Below, piece after piece: positions 1 to 8,561 of a DNA stretch of 64,000 nucleotides. Both the position numbers and the translations under genes were made by a program. The number at the start of each line of letters is the position of its first letter. The first letter of the stretch is position 1. The notes beneath the pieces were generated by a model. That model saw only the letters and a list, made by a program, of their open reading frames with translations. It searched no databases and had not been told where the DNA came from. This DNA is from OFTM382 sp964352615 (lineage in GTDB: Bacteria; Planctomycetota; Phycisphaerae; Phycisphaerales; UBA1924), in contig CAYGSG010000005.1 in the NCBI GenBank assembly GCA_964352615.1, positions 4,944 through 68,943 on the forward strand, in the 5' to 3' direction.

Positions 1-1
1 C

Positions 2-193
2 GACTGCTTCGCGGTCCGCTGGATGCGGAACCGGCGCAGGCCCGTGACGGCTGAACTGGCCTCGTTGGATAGCCCGCCCGCCCGGCAGGCCAACGGACAG
101 CCCATCGGACAGGCCGATGGACAGGTCGAGCCCAAAGCCGCCAGCGAGATGCTCACCGGCGCAGCGTCAGATTCCAGTGGGGGCCGAGGGTGA
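2..193 (+). CDS. C-terminal end of a CDS, possibly a family 2 glycosyltransferase
   Basis: The frame is open from the window edge and stops at 191-193. It encodes about 63 residues that begin DCFAVRWMRNRRR and then turn into a Gln/Ala/Pro-rich tail. A DCxAVRWM-Arg-rich ending resembles the C-terminus of some polyprenyl-phosphate sugar transferases of glycosyltransferase family 2, but this rests on memory of one short motif. The stop overlaps the GTG start of the next gene in a GTGA arrangement, so the two are probably co-translated. An LABN membrane protein next door fits a lipid or cell-envelope glycosylation unit. No catalytic part lies in the window, so the assignment is tentative. Confidence 0.4.
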   Translation, partial: DCFAVRWMRNRRRPVTAELASLDSPPARQANGQPIGQADGQVEPKAASEMLTGAASDSSGGRG

Positions 194-813
194 AGCTCAA
201 GTGGGAAGCCCTGCTGGCGATGGTGGCGCTGGTGGCCCTTGGGTTCTGGCTGATCTACCAGCCAAGCTCGTCGCGCTACGAGGGGGACTTCCGCGAGGGC
301 ACCGAACTGATCGAGTACAGGCTCGGCGGCGAACGCGGCTGGCTCGAAGTGGCCGGCTCGGGCGATGGCGATCGCACGTTCCGGTTCGTGCCTCGAATGG
401 GCGAGCCCTCGGCCGTGCTCACCGAGAGCGAACTGGCCTCGGTGCTCGGGCCGTCGCAGGTCGAGGCCGTCACCCGAGGCGAGTCGAACGCGGTCTTTCG
501 CCTGCTCAACATCACCGGCTGGGGCAGCCTCGCGTGGGTGGTGCTCGGGTTTGGTGCACAGGCCGTGTTCGCGGGCCGATTCATGGTGCAGTGGCTGGTC
601 AGCGAGCGGGAGCGCAAATCGACCGTGCCCGATATTTTCTGGTGGATGAGCCTTGTGGGCGGCTCGCTGCTGTTCGTGTACTTTGTCTGGCGTCAGGACC
701 CGGTCGGCGTGTTCGGCCAGTCCAGCGGCATCGTGATCTACGCGCGCAACCTGCGATTGATCGATAAGCACAAGCGCCGCGAGGCGAGCCAGCAGCCTGC
801 CACCGAGGCGTGA
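190..813 (+). CDS. Lipid A biosynthesis N-terminal (LABN) domain membrane protein
   Basis: This 207-residue protein has an N-terminal membrane segment (about residues 8-24), a short soluble insert, and from about residue 105 a hydrophobic domain with GWGSLAWVVLGFGAQ, GRFMVQWLVSERE and PDIFWWMSL. These match the LABN domain, which occurs at the start of some LpxB proteins and as a stand-alone small membrane protein. The distal IVIYARNLRLI segment is also typical. The role of stand-alone LABN proteins is not well settled; they often sit beside glycosyltransferases, as here. The GTG start overlaps the upstream stop by 4 bases. The periplasmic-looking insert at about residues 25-100 is unassigned. 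Confidence 0.75.
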   Translation: MKLKWEALLAMVALVALGFWLIYQPSSSRYEGDFREGTELIEYRLGGERGWLEVAGSGDGDRTFRFVPRMGEPSAVLTESELASVLGPSQVEAVTRGESNAVFRLLNITGWGSLAWVVLGFGAQAVFAGRFMVQWLVSERERKSTVPDIFWWMSLVGGSLLFVYFVWRQDPVGVFGQSSGIVIYARNLRLIDKHKRREASQQPATEA

Positions 814-831
814 AGCAAGGAGAAGAACGCG

Positions 832-1440
832 ATGCGAGTCATGCTCGACGGTCAGTGCCTCGATGAACAGTCCGACACGCTGCGCGATGCGCTGGCGCTG
901 GCCAGCGGCCGGGCCGAACAACTCGGCAGGCTCATTCTCGAGGTCCACGCCGACGGCCAGCCGCTCGAACCCGAGGCGCTTGAAACACCCGAGGCCCACG
1001 CCGGTCCGATCGACGAGCTTTCGCTGGTGAGCGCCGAGCCCAACGCCTTCGGGCTTAACATCCTCCACGAGTCGGCCGCCGCCATCGATCAGGCGCTCGG
1101 GATGCAGACCCAGGCTGCGGACCTGATGGAGCAGGGCGATTCGGCTCAGGCGTTCAAGTCGCTCTCTGGGGCACTGGCGATGTGGGACATGGTCCAGCAA
1201 GCCGTGGGGCAGACGCAGAGTTTCGCTCCGCCGGCCGATGCGCAAACAGCGGCCGAGGTTGACTCGCACATCGCCAAGCTGCGCGATGAGCTGCAAGCCG
1301 TGCGTCAGGCCATTGAATCGCAGGATTGGTCCACCTTGGGCGATACCCTGCGGTTCGATCTCGCAGCGCTTGGCCAGTCGTGGTCGGCGCTGCTCCGCAC
1401 CTGGGCCGATGGCCTGCCCCGGCCCTCCAAGGGCGACTGA
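832..1440 (+). CDS. Hypothetical protein, 202 aa
   Basis: I do not recognise the family. The protein is acidic and Ala/Leu/Gln-rich, with no signal peptide, membrane segment or cysteine motif. The N-terminal ~75 residues look like a small alpha/beta unit. The rest looks helical and includes a stretch with DLMEQGDSAQAFKSL that resembles a single TPR-like helix pair. An AAGGAGAAG ribosome site sits just before the ATG. It follows the LABN gene by 18 bases and precedes another unknown, so it probably belongs to the same transcript. A cytosolic role is likely; the function is unknown. Confidence 0.7.
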   Translation: MRVMLDGQCLDEQSDTLRDALALASGRAEQLGRLILEVHADGQPLEPEALETPEAHAGPIDELSLVSAEPNAFGLNILHESAAAIDQALGMQTQAADLMEQGDSAQAFKSLSGALAMWDMVQQAVGQTQSFAPPADAQTAAEVDSHIAKLRDELQAVRQAIESQDWSTLGDTLRFDLAALGQSWSALLRTWADGLPRPSKGD

Positions 1441-1482
1441 CTTAAACCCCTCGCCCCACTGGGTACACACCGACCCTTCACC

Positions 1483-2250
1483 ATGAGCCTCAACCCGCCA
1501 TCAAGCTTGTTGGGCGATCAAGGCCCGTCCGATGGCTCGGGCATCGACTCGATGATGGACCGGGCCTCGCGCGCGCTCGTCGAGACGGACTACTTCGAAG
1601 CCGAGCGGCTGAGCGAGCGTGCGCTGCGGCAAGCGCGGTCGGCTCGCGACTTCGAGCGGATGGCGCGGATTTGCCTGCCGCTGCAAGAGGCACGTCGGCA
1701 GAAGCGGCTCATCGCGCTCGACGCGGGCTTTGGCCTGCTGATCTGCAAGGGGGCGGACGTGCCGCGTGCGCTCGCACCGGGGGTGTACCTGCTCCAGCCG
1801 CCGATGATCGGCGCTGAGGCCCGCACGCTCCGCGAGCACGCCGACCGCAAGAAGGTGCCCGCGCTGGTGCTGTGTCGAGAGCCGATGACCCGCGACGGCC
1901 GGTGGCCGATGGTCGCGGTGGGGCCACGCATCTTCCGCGCCAAGGTCGCGACGCCCGAGCCGCTCGAGCGGGTCGAGGACCATGTGACCAAAGACCGCTA
2001 CTCCGGGCTGCCCCCGGCATCGTGGTTCGAGATGGCGTCAGAGGCGCTGGGCGACGCGGGCTTCGCAGCCTTGCCCGATGTGGAGCACCCGGACTTTCGG
2101 GTGGACGACCTGCTCGACCTGCTGGATGCCCACCCATGCCACGAGAAGCTGCACCAGTGGCTCGCCGAGGCGTGCCGAGAGGCTGAAGGCACAACCCCGC
2201 CCATCGAGTCGCGCAGGCTCGGCTTCGGGGAAAACCCGTTCGGGTTCTGA
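1483..2250 (+). CDS. Hypothetical protein, 255 aa
   Basis: No family is recognised. Residues ~24-75 form an Arg/Ala-rich helical repeat (AERLSERALRQARSARDFERMARICLPLQEARRQKR). The middle is a mixed region with KGADVPRALAPGVYLLQPPMIGA. The C-terminal part has LLDLLDAHPCHEKLHQWLAEAC. There is no signal peptide. It lies 42 bases after the preceding unknown gene on the same strand and ends 14 bases before the end of the convergent HD-domain gene. The helical N-terminus could be a degenerate TPR. No strong ribosome site is visible ahead of the ATG, so the start is less certain than the frame. Confidence 0.65.
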   Translation: MSLNPPSSLLGDQGPSDGSGIDSMMDRASRALVETDYFEAERLSERALRQARSARDFERMARICLPLQEARRQKRLIALDAGFGLLICKGADVPRALAPGVYLLQPPMIGAEARTLREHADRKKVPALVLCREPMTRDGRWPMVAVGPRIFRAKVATPEPLERVEDHVTKDRYSGLPPASWFEMASEALGDAGFAALPDVEHPDFRVDDLLDLLDAHPCHEKLHQWLAEACREAEGTTPPIESRRLGFGENPFGF

Positions 2251-2264
2251 GGACCGACCGTGCT

Positions 2265-3269
2265 TTAGCCTTCGGCGAGCGGATCGGGCCGGTACAGCTT
2301 GGTGTCCAGCGCCCAGAGCTTTTCGGTGAAGTTGCCGCCCAGATCAAAGCTCGGCAGTTCGTCGGGCCTGGCTGCGTCCAGCGCGATGGTGGTCTTGGCA
2401 TCGACGTTGTCGAGCATGGACACCAAGATCGCCTCGGGTGTGGATGGCAGCTTGGCAGCGCCGTACTCGGGAATGCCGTGGTGCGACAGGATGATGTGCT
2501 GGAGCACGGTGAGCATGCCTTTGGGCAGGCGGATGCCGTCGCTCGCCATGAGCTGCTGGGCCTTGTCGTGGAGCATGAGCGCGCCCTCGACGATGTGCCC
2601 GATCAGTTCGCCCCGTTCCGAGTAGCTAAAGGTCTTGTCGTACACCAGCTCGCGGGTCTTGCCGAGGTCGTGAAGGAACAGGCCCAGCACGACGATGTCG
2701 CGGTTGATCTTCGGGTAGAGCGGGCAGACGGCGCTGCCGAGGCGCACCAGGTTGAGCGTGTGTTCGAGCAGCCCGCCGAGGTAGGCGTGGTGCATGGACT
2801 TGGCTGCGGGGGCGCGCCGGAAGGCGTCCATCAGGTGCTCATCGTCGAGGTACGCCTTGGCCAGCGCCTTGGCGGCGGGATGTTCGAGCGTATCGAGGAT
2901 CGACTGAAGCTCGGCGAACATTTTGTCGGGATCGCCCGACGAACTCGGCAGCAGCTCGCGGAGCTGTTCGGGCGTCGGGTCCACCGGATCGATCGCGTGG
3001 ATGATCAGTTGCAGCGAGCCCTGGTAGGTCTGCGCCTCGCCCTCGACCCACACGAACCCGTCGGTCGGGATGCGCCGGAAGGTGGCTTCATCGATCGACC
3101 ACATGCGGCCAGCGGCCTGGCCGGTCTTGTCGCCCAGCAGGCAGCGGAGGTAGGGGTTGCCCTTCTGGGTTCGGCCGAGCTGCGCGTTGGCAATGCTGAA
3201 CGGCCCCTCGAAGCGCTCCGAGGGCCGAAGGTCGGTGATCGCGCGCCGGTCAGATTCAGTAGTGGTCAT
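2265..3269 (-). CDS. OB-fold plus HD-domain 3'-5' exoribonuclease-like protein (YhaM-type)
   Basis: This 334-residue protein starts with an OB-type nucleic-acid-binding domain (about residues 15-95, including LRCLLGDKTGQ and VWVEGEAQTYQG). An HD metal-dependent phosphohydrolase domain follows at about 135-310. Visible metal-site elements are HHAYLGGLLEHT, LFLHDLGKTREL and the distal LSHHG. The order OB then HD and the length match the YhaM family, which trims RNA and single-stranded DNA from the 3' end in Bacillus. The enzyme class is well supported; the substrate here is inferred. The gene is convergent with the upstream unknown gene and stands alone. Confidence 0.82.
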   Translation of the reverse strand: MTTTESDRRAITDLRPSERFEGPFSIANAQLGRTQKGNPYLRCLLGDKTGQAAGRMWSIDEATFRRIPTDGFVWVEGEAQTYQGSLQLIIHAIDPVDPTPEQLRELLPSSSGDPDKMFAELQSILDTLEHPAAKALAKAYLDDEHLMDAFRRAPAAKSMHHAYLGGLLEHTLNLVRLGSAVCPLYPKINRDIVVLGLFLHDLGKTRELVYDKTFSYSERGELIGHIVEGALMLHDKAQQLMASDGIRLPKGMLTVLQHIILSHHGIPEYGAAKLPSTPEAILVSMLDNVDAKTTIALDAARPDELPSFDLGGNFTEKLWALDTKLYRPDPLAEG

Positions 3270-3309
3270 GCGCAGAGGGTACGCGCCGTCAGTCGGTCGT
3301 GCGTGGTGC

Positions 3310-3696
3310 CTACTCGGCAGTAGCCCAGGCTGTGGGCACGGTTCCGCTGGTCGCGCGGACTACGCTCGAAATCCCGCCCCGGCCTTTCCAGTGCGTGATG
3401 ACCTGCAACCATGTCGGATGCATGAGTGCGGCCAGATCATCGCGGATCTGGTTGGTCACGGCCTCGTAGTAGATGCCCTCGTTGCGGAAGCTCTGGAAGT
3501 ACAGTTTGAGGCTCTTGAGCTCGACGCAGGTGCCGCCAGCGTTGGCTGGCTTGGGCTCAAAGCGGATCGTCACGCTGCCGAAATCCGGGTGGCCCGTCAC
3601 CGGGCAGACGCTCGTGAACTCATCGCTGACGTGCTCGACGACGAACGGCTGGTCGGTGGGGGCGGGGAACTTGTCGAGCAGGGAGGCATCGGGCAT
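3310..3696 (-). CDS. queF: NADPH-dependent 7-cyano-7-deazaguanine reductase QueF
   Basis: QueF reduces preQ0 to preQ1 in queuosine biosynthesis. The chosen ATG gives 128 residues, the size of the short unimodular QueF. The catalytic Cys31 in TSVCPVTG forms the thioimide, and Asp38 lies in the GHPDF motif. The VELKSLKLY strand is the QueF family signature, and NEGIYYE follows as expected. The frame stays open further upstream, but that part shows no homology and would overlap the divergent Lon-domain gene. No other queuosine gene and no preQ1-type riboswitch is evident nearby. Confidence 0.92.
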   Translation of the reverse strand: MPDASLLDKFPAPTDQPFVVEHVSDEFTSVCPVTGHPDFGSVTIRFEPKPANAGGTCVELKSLKLYFQSFRNEGIYYEAVTNQIRDDLAALMHPTWLQVITHWKGRGGISSVVRATSGTVPTAWATAE

Positions 3697-3750
3697 GGTT
3701 GAGGGTAGGATGAACGCAAGCGACCGGGCCGACGGCCCGAGGAGACGCAC

Positions 3751-4467
3751 GTGAGCGACAGCCCGACCTTCCGAGTGAACTTCAGCCGGCCCATGCCGAT
3801 CTTCCCGCTCGACTCGGTGGTGTTGCTCCCCCAGCAGGCGATCCCGCTGCACATCTTCGAATCCAGGTACCGGGCCATGGTCAGCGACTCGCTTGATGGC
3901 TCTGGCCAGTTTGCGATGGCGGTGCTGGCGCCTGAGACCAGCGGCGAGCGGGCGAGCGACGAGTTTGGCCGGGCCGAGGTCAGGCCCAGCGTGTGCGTGG
4001 CGCAGATCGCCAAGCACGAGAAACTGCCCGATGGGCGTTACAACATCGTGATCCAGGGCATCTGCCGGGCCAAGATCGAGCAGGAATCCCCGCCGAGCGT
4101 GGACCGGGCGTATCGCACCGCGATGCTCGCGCCGGTGATGAACCAGGACGACCCCGGCCCCGGGCTCGACCAGCTTCGCAAGTGGGTGACCCACGAACTG
4201 GCTGAGGGCTCACTTCGGCATCTGTCCGCTGCGGGCTCGGTGCTCGGGTATTTGCAAGATGAACAGGTCCCGACCGTGGCCGTCATGGAGCTTGTCGGGT
4301 TCGCGCTGACGACCGATCACGAGATTCGTTACAAGCTGCTGAACGAGGCCAGCGTCTCGGCGCGGGCGGCTCTTTTGCGGGGTGAACTTGCGGGGCTGGG
4401 ACGATCGCTCGATCTGACAGAGGCTCAGCGGCAGGTCGAGCTGCCCAAGGGTTGCTCGTGGAACTGA
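3751..4467 (+). CDS. Lon N-terminal (substrate-binding, PUA-like) domain protein
   Basis: This 238-residue protein opens with PIFPLDSVVLLPQQAIPLHIFE and RYRAM, the signature of the N-terminal substrate-recognition domain of Lon protease. The ATPase and protease domains are absent, so this is the stand-alone type that is common in bacteria and has no defined enzymatic activity. The C-terminal half is helical (LLNEASVSARAALLRGEL). The gene is divergent from queF, with a short shared promoter region of about 55 bases. The function is probably protein-protein recognition; the partner is unknown. Confidence 0.85.
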   Translation: MSDSPTFRVNFSRPMPIFPLDSVVLLPQQAIPLHIFESRYRAMVSDSLDGSGQFAMAVLAPETSGERASDEFGRAEVRPSVCVAQIAKHEKLPDGRYNIVIQGICRAKIEQESPPSVDRAYRTAMLAPVMNQDDPGPGLDQLRKWVTHELAEGSLRHLSAAGSVLGYLQDEQVPTVAVMELVGFALTTDHEIRYKLLNEASVSARAALLRGELAGLGRSLDLTEAQRQVELPKGCSWN

Positions 4468-4620
4468 GCTGATTCGCCAGCGGGCGGGCAGGTTCGGTGA
4501 GCGGGAATGCAGAAAACCCGCAGGGCCGCCAGCAGGCCGGGGCGAGATCAGCCGACCTAGGATGTGTTGTCGGCTCCGTCCACGCCGTGTGGTGTGGCTA
4601 CGGATTGTGTTGAACCCTTG

Positions 4621-4660
4621 CATCGCCCCTTCGGGGCCGCCTTGAGCCATTGAGGCTCTG
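4621..4660 (+). promoter_or_regulatory. Paired stem-loops in the rpsA leader
   Basis: About 90-110 bases ahead of the S1 start, two short hairpins lie side by side: GCCCC-TTC-GGGGC (around 4626-4638) and GAGCC-ATTGA-GGCTC (4644-4658). Neither is followed by a T tract, so a terminator is unlikely. They may be leader structure for S1 expression. S1 autoregulates its own messenger in E. coli, but these structures do not visibly copy that leader. The role is inferred. Confidence 0.3.
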
Positions 4661-4728
4661 GTGAGCAGCGTCCGACCGATGCCCGTGCCGACGGGGTAAT
4701 CGCGTGCGGAGGCTGCGGAGCGTGAACC

Positions 4729-6507
4729 TTGATTGACGAGAATCTGATTGCATCGCTTGGTCTGGTGGACGACGAGACCGAGCAGATGCTCAAGTTGCTG
4801 GACGCGGAGAGCACCGACGAGGGTGCGATCAACATGGACTCGCTGCTGGGCGAAGACCTGGCAGACCTGGTCCCGGGCCGGCTGATCAAAGGCAAGATCA
4901 TCGGGTACGCCGGCGACGACGTGGTCATCGAAGTCGGGCTCAAGAGCGAGGGCCTGGTCGCCAAGAACGAGTTCGACCACATGGAGATCCGCGTCGGCGA
5001 CATGATCGACGTGCTGCTCGAGTCGCTCGAAGGCGACGGCGGGATCGTGCAGCTCAGCCGACGCAAGGCCGAACGCATCCTGAACTGGCAGCGCATCACC
5101 GACACCTGCAAGGAGGGCGACGAGGTCGAAGGCCTCGTGATGAAGAAGATCAAGGGCGGCCTGCTCGTGGACATCGGCGTCCCCGTGTTCCTGCCCGCGA
5201 GCCAGGTGGACATCCGCCGGCCGCAAGACATCGGCGAGTTCATCGGTCGCCGGCTCCGCGCGCAGGTGCTCAAGATCGACACCGACAAGCGCAACATCGT
5301 TATCTCGCGCCGCAAGCTCATCGAGCAGGAGCGCGAGGAGGCCAAGCGCCGCCTGCTGGAGCACATCCACGAGGGCGACGTGGTCACCGGTACGGTCAAG
5401 AACATCGCCGACTTCGGTGTGTTCGTCGACCTCGGCGGCATCGACGGCCTGCTGCACATCACCGACATGTCGTGGGGCCGTGTGAACCATCCCTCGGACC
5501 TGGTCAAAATCGATCAGAAGCTCGAGGTCAAGGTTCTCAACATCGACATGGACAAAGAGAAGATCGCCCTGGGCCTCAAGCAGAAGGATGCGAGCCCCTG
5601 GGAAGAGATCGAGGCCAAGTACCCCGTGGGCAGCCGCGTGAAGGGCGAGGTCGTCAACATCATGTCCTACGGCGCGTTCATCCGCCTCGAAGACGGCATC
5701 GAGGGCCTGGTCCACATCTCCGAGATGTCATGGACACGCCGGGTCAACCACCCGTCCGAGGTCGTGGCTCCGGGCGACGCAATCGACGTGGTCATCCTCG
5801 AGATCGACAAGAACAAGCAGGAGATCAGCCTCGGCATCAAGCAGACCGAGGTGAACCCGTGGGAACTGGTCGGCGAGAAGTACCCCCCCGGCACCATCAT
5901 CGAGGGCGAGGTCCGCAACCTCGCCAACTACGGCGCGTTCGTCGAGATCGAGCCCGGTATCGATGGCCTGCTCCACGTCAGCGACATGTCATGGACCAAG
6001 AAGGTCACGCACCCCAACGAAGCTGTGGCCAAGGGCGACAACGTGCAGTGCGTGGTGCTCGAAGTCGACAAGGAGAAGCAGCGCATCTCCCTCGGCGTCA
6101 AGCAGCTCACTGAGGATCCGTGGCTCGAAGCCATCCCCGGCGCCTACCAGCCCGGCATGGTCGTGCGGGGCAAGGTCACCAAGATCACCAACTTCGGCGT
6201 GTTCGTCGAGCTTGAGGATGATCTCGAGGGCCTGCTGCACATCTCAGAGCTGGCCGACCACAAGGTCGAGAACCCGCAGGATGTCGTCAAGAGCGACGAC
6301 GAAATCGACGTCAAGATTCTCCGCGTGGACATCTCTGATCGTAAGATCGGGCTCTCGCTCAAGCGGGCTCAGTGGGGCGATACCACCGGCAGCGACGACT
6401 ACTCCAACGATAGCGGCGGAGGCGGCCGGCCCGAGCAATTCGGCAGCAGCAGCTCCGGCGGCATGGGCGACCACGACGCGATGGGCACCGACAAGATCAG
6501 CTTCTGA
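4729..6507 (+). CDS. rpsA: 30S ribosomal protein S1
   Basis: Six S1 RNA-binding repeats fill this 592-residue protein. The first two are divergent (GDDVVIEVGLKSEGLV, then GLLVDIGVPVFLPASQVD). Four canonical ones follow, each with a G-x-FV-x-(L/I)-x-G-(I/L)-(D/E)-GL core and three with DMSW or EMSW. The last repeat is followed by a Gly/Ser-rich acidic tail. S1 brings messenger RNA to the 30S subunit. The only usable start is TTG at 4729, because a stop lies in frame at 4723; GGAG at 4717-4720 gives proper spacing. A strong terminator follows. The six-repeat layout and length agree with proteobacterial-type S1. Confidence 0.95.
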   Translation: MIDENLIASLGLVDDETEQMLKLLDAESTDEGAINMDSLLGEDLADLVPGRLIKGKIIGYAGDDVVIEVGLKSEGLVAKNEFDHMEIRVGDMIDVLLESLEGDGGIVQLSRRKAERILNWQRITDTCKEGDEVEGLVMKKIKGGLLVDIGVPVFLPASQVDIRRPQDIGEFIGRRLRAQVLKIDTDKRNIVISRRKLIEQEREEAKRRLLEHIHEGDVVTGTVKNIADFGVFVDLGGIDGLLHITDMSWGRVNHPSDLVKIDQKLEVKVLNIDMDKEKIALGLKQKDASPWEEIEAKYPVGSRVKGEVVNIMSYGAFIRLEDGIEGLVHISEMSWTRRVNHPSEVVAPGDAIDVVILEIDKNKQEISLGIKQTEVNPWELVGEKYPPGTIIEGEVRNLANYGAFVEIEPGIDGLLHVSDMSWTKKVTHPNEAVAKGDNVQCVVLEVDKEKQRISLGVKQLTEDPWLEAIPGAYQPGMVVRGKVTKITNFGVFVELEDDLEGLLHISELADHKVENPQDVVKSDDEIDVKILRVDISDRKIGLSLKRAQWGDTTGSDDYSNDSGGGGRPEQFGSSSSGGMGDHDAMGTDKISF

Positions 6508-6550
6508 TCGAGCGGGGCTCTAGGCCGAGCCATCCTGTGATCCACCCTCG

Positions 6551-6580
6551 ACGCCCCGGTTCTCCGGGGCGTTGTTTCTA
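6551..6580 (+). terminator. Rho-independent terminator of rpsA
   Basis: A nine-base-pair G+C-rich stem (ACGCCCCGG / CCGGGGCGT) with a TTCT loop is followed by TGTTTCTATT. It lies 44 bases after the rpsA stop. Confidence 0.85.
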
Positions 6581-6581
6581 T

Positions 6582-6947
6582 TCAGGCCTCGGAGTTGAGC
6601 TTGATGAGCAGGTCGGGCAGCATCCGGTCGAACGCCCCGCGGGGCAGCACCTCGGCGGCACCCATCGTTCGGGCGCGGTCCATAGCGTCGGTGTCCATGT
6701 GAGGTCCGAAGCAGATCGCACGCACGCCGGTTGCACTGGGCTCGGCAGCGGAGTCTCGCAAACGGTTCAGCACGTCCCAAATCGCGTCCGCTTGTAGATC
6801 GAGCAGGGCTGCGGTGACCTCGCCGTCGGCGAGCCTGGCTTCCAGCATCTCGACGGATCGGACCGGGCGGCAGGGCACGCCCAGCGCGTCGGCGGTCGAC
6901 TTGATCTTGGTGGCCCAGATGAGATCCGACGCGAGATAGACGATCAT
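6582..6947 (-). CDS. Receiver-like small hypothetical protein
   Basis: This 121-residue protein starts at an ATG preceded by AAGGAAAG at good spacing; the longer open frame upstream has no such site. It begins MIVYLASDLIWATKIKSTADALG and contains AALLDLQA, RAICFGPH and AAEVLPRGAF. This alternation of strands and helices looks like a CheY-type receiver fold. However, the Asp at the usual phosphorylation strand is only loosely placed (ALLDLQ), and the conserved Lys near the end is replaced. It may be a pseudo-receiver. It ends just after the rpsA terminator, in convergent orientation. Confidence 0.65.
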   Translation of the reverse strand: MIVYLASDLIWATKIKSTADALGVPCRPVRSVEMLEARLADGEVTAALLDLQADAIWDVLNRLRDSAAEPSATGVRAICFGPHMDTDAMDRARTMGAAEVLPRGAFDRMLPDLLIKLNSEA

Positions 6948-7125
6948 GTACTTTCCTTGTCTGGGGCCACGCCCAAGGTTGTCCGATGTTCCAAATTTGT
7001 AGCCCGCCAACGCTCGCAGATGCCGATGAGAGCTTCAGAACGCGCTATCGTTCTCATTCTTTACGGATTTGTGCGCACCCCGCGGGTTCGGTTACACGTT
7101 TCCCGCATGAGAGACGAGCCAGGCG

Positions 7126-8502
7126 ATGACAACGGCCCAGACACCCGCTAGCAACGTGATTTCCGAGGCTCGCGATCCCGTCTTCGAGGAACTCGGCTTC
7201 CCGACCGACCCGGACAACCTGTACACACAGACCGTCGGTGTGACGCTCAGGGCCGCCGAACTGCTCGATCTTCGTCACCGCGTGCGGATCATCTGCGCCC
7301 AGCCCAAGAACGAGATCATGGTGCACTTCCCCGTCCGCATGGACGACGGGCACCACCGGCTGTTCAAGGGCTACCGCGTGCAGCACAACAACGTGCTCGG
7401 CCCGTACAAGGGCGGTGTGCGGTTCCATCCCGAGGTCCACCTTGATGACGTCAAGAGCCTTGCGCTGCTCATGACCATGAAGTGCTCGCTCGTGCGCATC
7501 CCCTTTGGCGGCGGCAAGGGCGGCGTGAAGGTCGATCCCCGCGAGCACACGCCCGATGAGATGCAGCGGATTACCCGACGGTTCGCCAGTGCCATCAGCC
7601 CGTTCATCGGGCCTGATTACGACATCCCCGCGCCCGACGTCGGCACCAACGCCCAGACCATGGCGTGGTTCGCCGACACCTACATGATGAGCCAGCCGCA
7701 GTCCAACACGCAGGACGCGCTGCGCATCGTCACCGGCAAGCCCGTCGAGTTTGGTGGCTCGCTCGGCCGCGAGAAGGCGACCGGGCAGGGTGTGGTTGAC
7801 GTCGTCGTCGAGATGCTCCCCGAGTTCAACCTGTCGATCGAGGGCATGCGCGTCAGCGTGCTGGGCTTTGGCAACGTGGGCTCGTGGGCGGCTCGGATCT
7901 TGGCCGACATGGGCGCGAAGGTCGTCGCGGTCATGGACCACACGGGCGGCCTCCGCAACGACGATGGGTTCGACTGCGAGGCGCTCGCTGCTCACACCGC
8001 CAAAGCCGGCGGCGTCGCGGGCTTCGGCCAGGACGGCGCTTCGGGTTCGGGTCAGAACGCTGCGCAAGGCGGCCAGGCCATCAGCGAGGACGAGTTCTAC
8101 CAGACCCCTGTCGATGTGTTTATTCCCGCGGCGCTCGAACAGATGATCAAGCAGCGGCAGGCTTCGATGATGGACTGCAAGATTGTCGCCGAGGGCGCCA
8201 ACTCGCCGTGCGATCCGTCGGGCGACCGCGAGTTGCAGCGTCGAGGCATCGAGGTGCTGCCCGCCATCCTCGCCAACGCGGGCGGCGTGACCGTGTCGTA
8301 CTTCGAGTGGGTGCAAAACAAGTCGTGTGTCATCTGGGATGCCGAGCACGTGGACACCGAACTCAACCGCCACATGGTCATGGCGGCTCGGCGCACGCGA
8401 CTGGCGCGCCAGCGGTTCAAGTGCGACATGCGGACTGCTGCGTTCGCGGCGGCGCTCGAGCACATCGGCAAGACCTACGACGTGCGCGGCATCTTCCCGT
8501 AA
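7126..8502 (+). CDS. gdhA: Glutamate dehydrogenase, NAD-type (Glu/Leu/Phe/Val dehydrogenase family)
   Basis: The enzyme reversibly deaminates glutamate to 2-oxoglutarate and ammonia. In 458 residues the substrate domain shows GPYKGGVRFHPEV, the catalytic lysine segment PFGGGKGGV and DIPAPDVGTN. The Rossmann domain shows GFGNVGSWAA, and EGANSPCDP comes late. The GREKATGQGV sequence is typical of the shorter NAD-preferring group. A Gly/Ser/Gln-rich insert at about residues 295-320 (QDGASGSGQNAAQGG) is unusual and probably a surface loop. A second, different glutamate dehydrogenase lies at 27912-29231. An SDR gene follows 59 bases downstream. Confidence 0.93.
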   Translation: MTTAQTPASNVISEARDPVFEELGFPTDPDNLYTQTVGVTLRAAELLDLRHRVRIICAQPKNEIMVHFPVRMDDGHHRLFKGYRVQHNNVLGPYKGGVRFHPEVHLDDVKSLALLMTMKCSLVRIPFGGGKGGVKVDPREHTPDEMQRITRRFASAISPFIGPDYDIPAPDVGTNAQTMAWFADTYMMSQPQSNTQDALRIVTGKPVEFGGSLGREKATGQGVVDVVVEMLPEFNLSIEGMRVSVLGFGNVGSWAARILADMGAKVVAVMDHTGGLRNDDGFDCEALAAHTAKAGGVAGFGQDGASGSGQNAAQGGQAISEDEFYQTPVDVFIPAALEQMIKQRQASMMDCKIVAEGANSPCDPSGDRELQRRGIEVLPAILANAGGVTVSYFEWVQNKSCVIWDAEHVDTELNRHMVMAARRTRLARQRFKCDMRTAAFAAALEHIGKTYDVRGIFP

Positions 8503-8561
8503 ACCGCCGGGCCGAACGGCTCGTCCAGCCACAACCGACCAGCCACAACAGGAGACCGCAC

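Noticed and set aside
4210..5715. Long minus-strand open frame of 501 codons opposite rpsA
   Set aside because: It covers rpsA and part of the Lon-domain gene on the opposite strand, reads as His/Asp/Val-rich shadow sequence and matches no family. Such frames are common opposite high-G+C genes.
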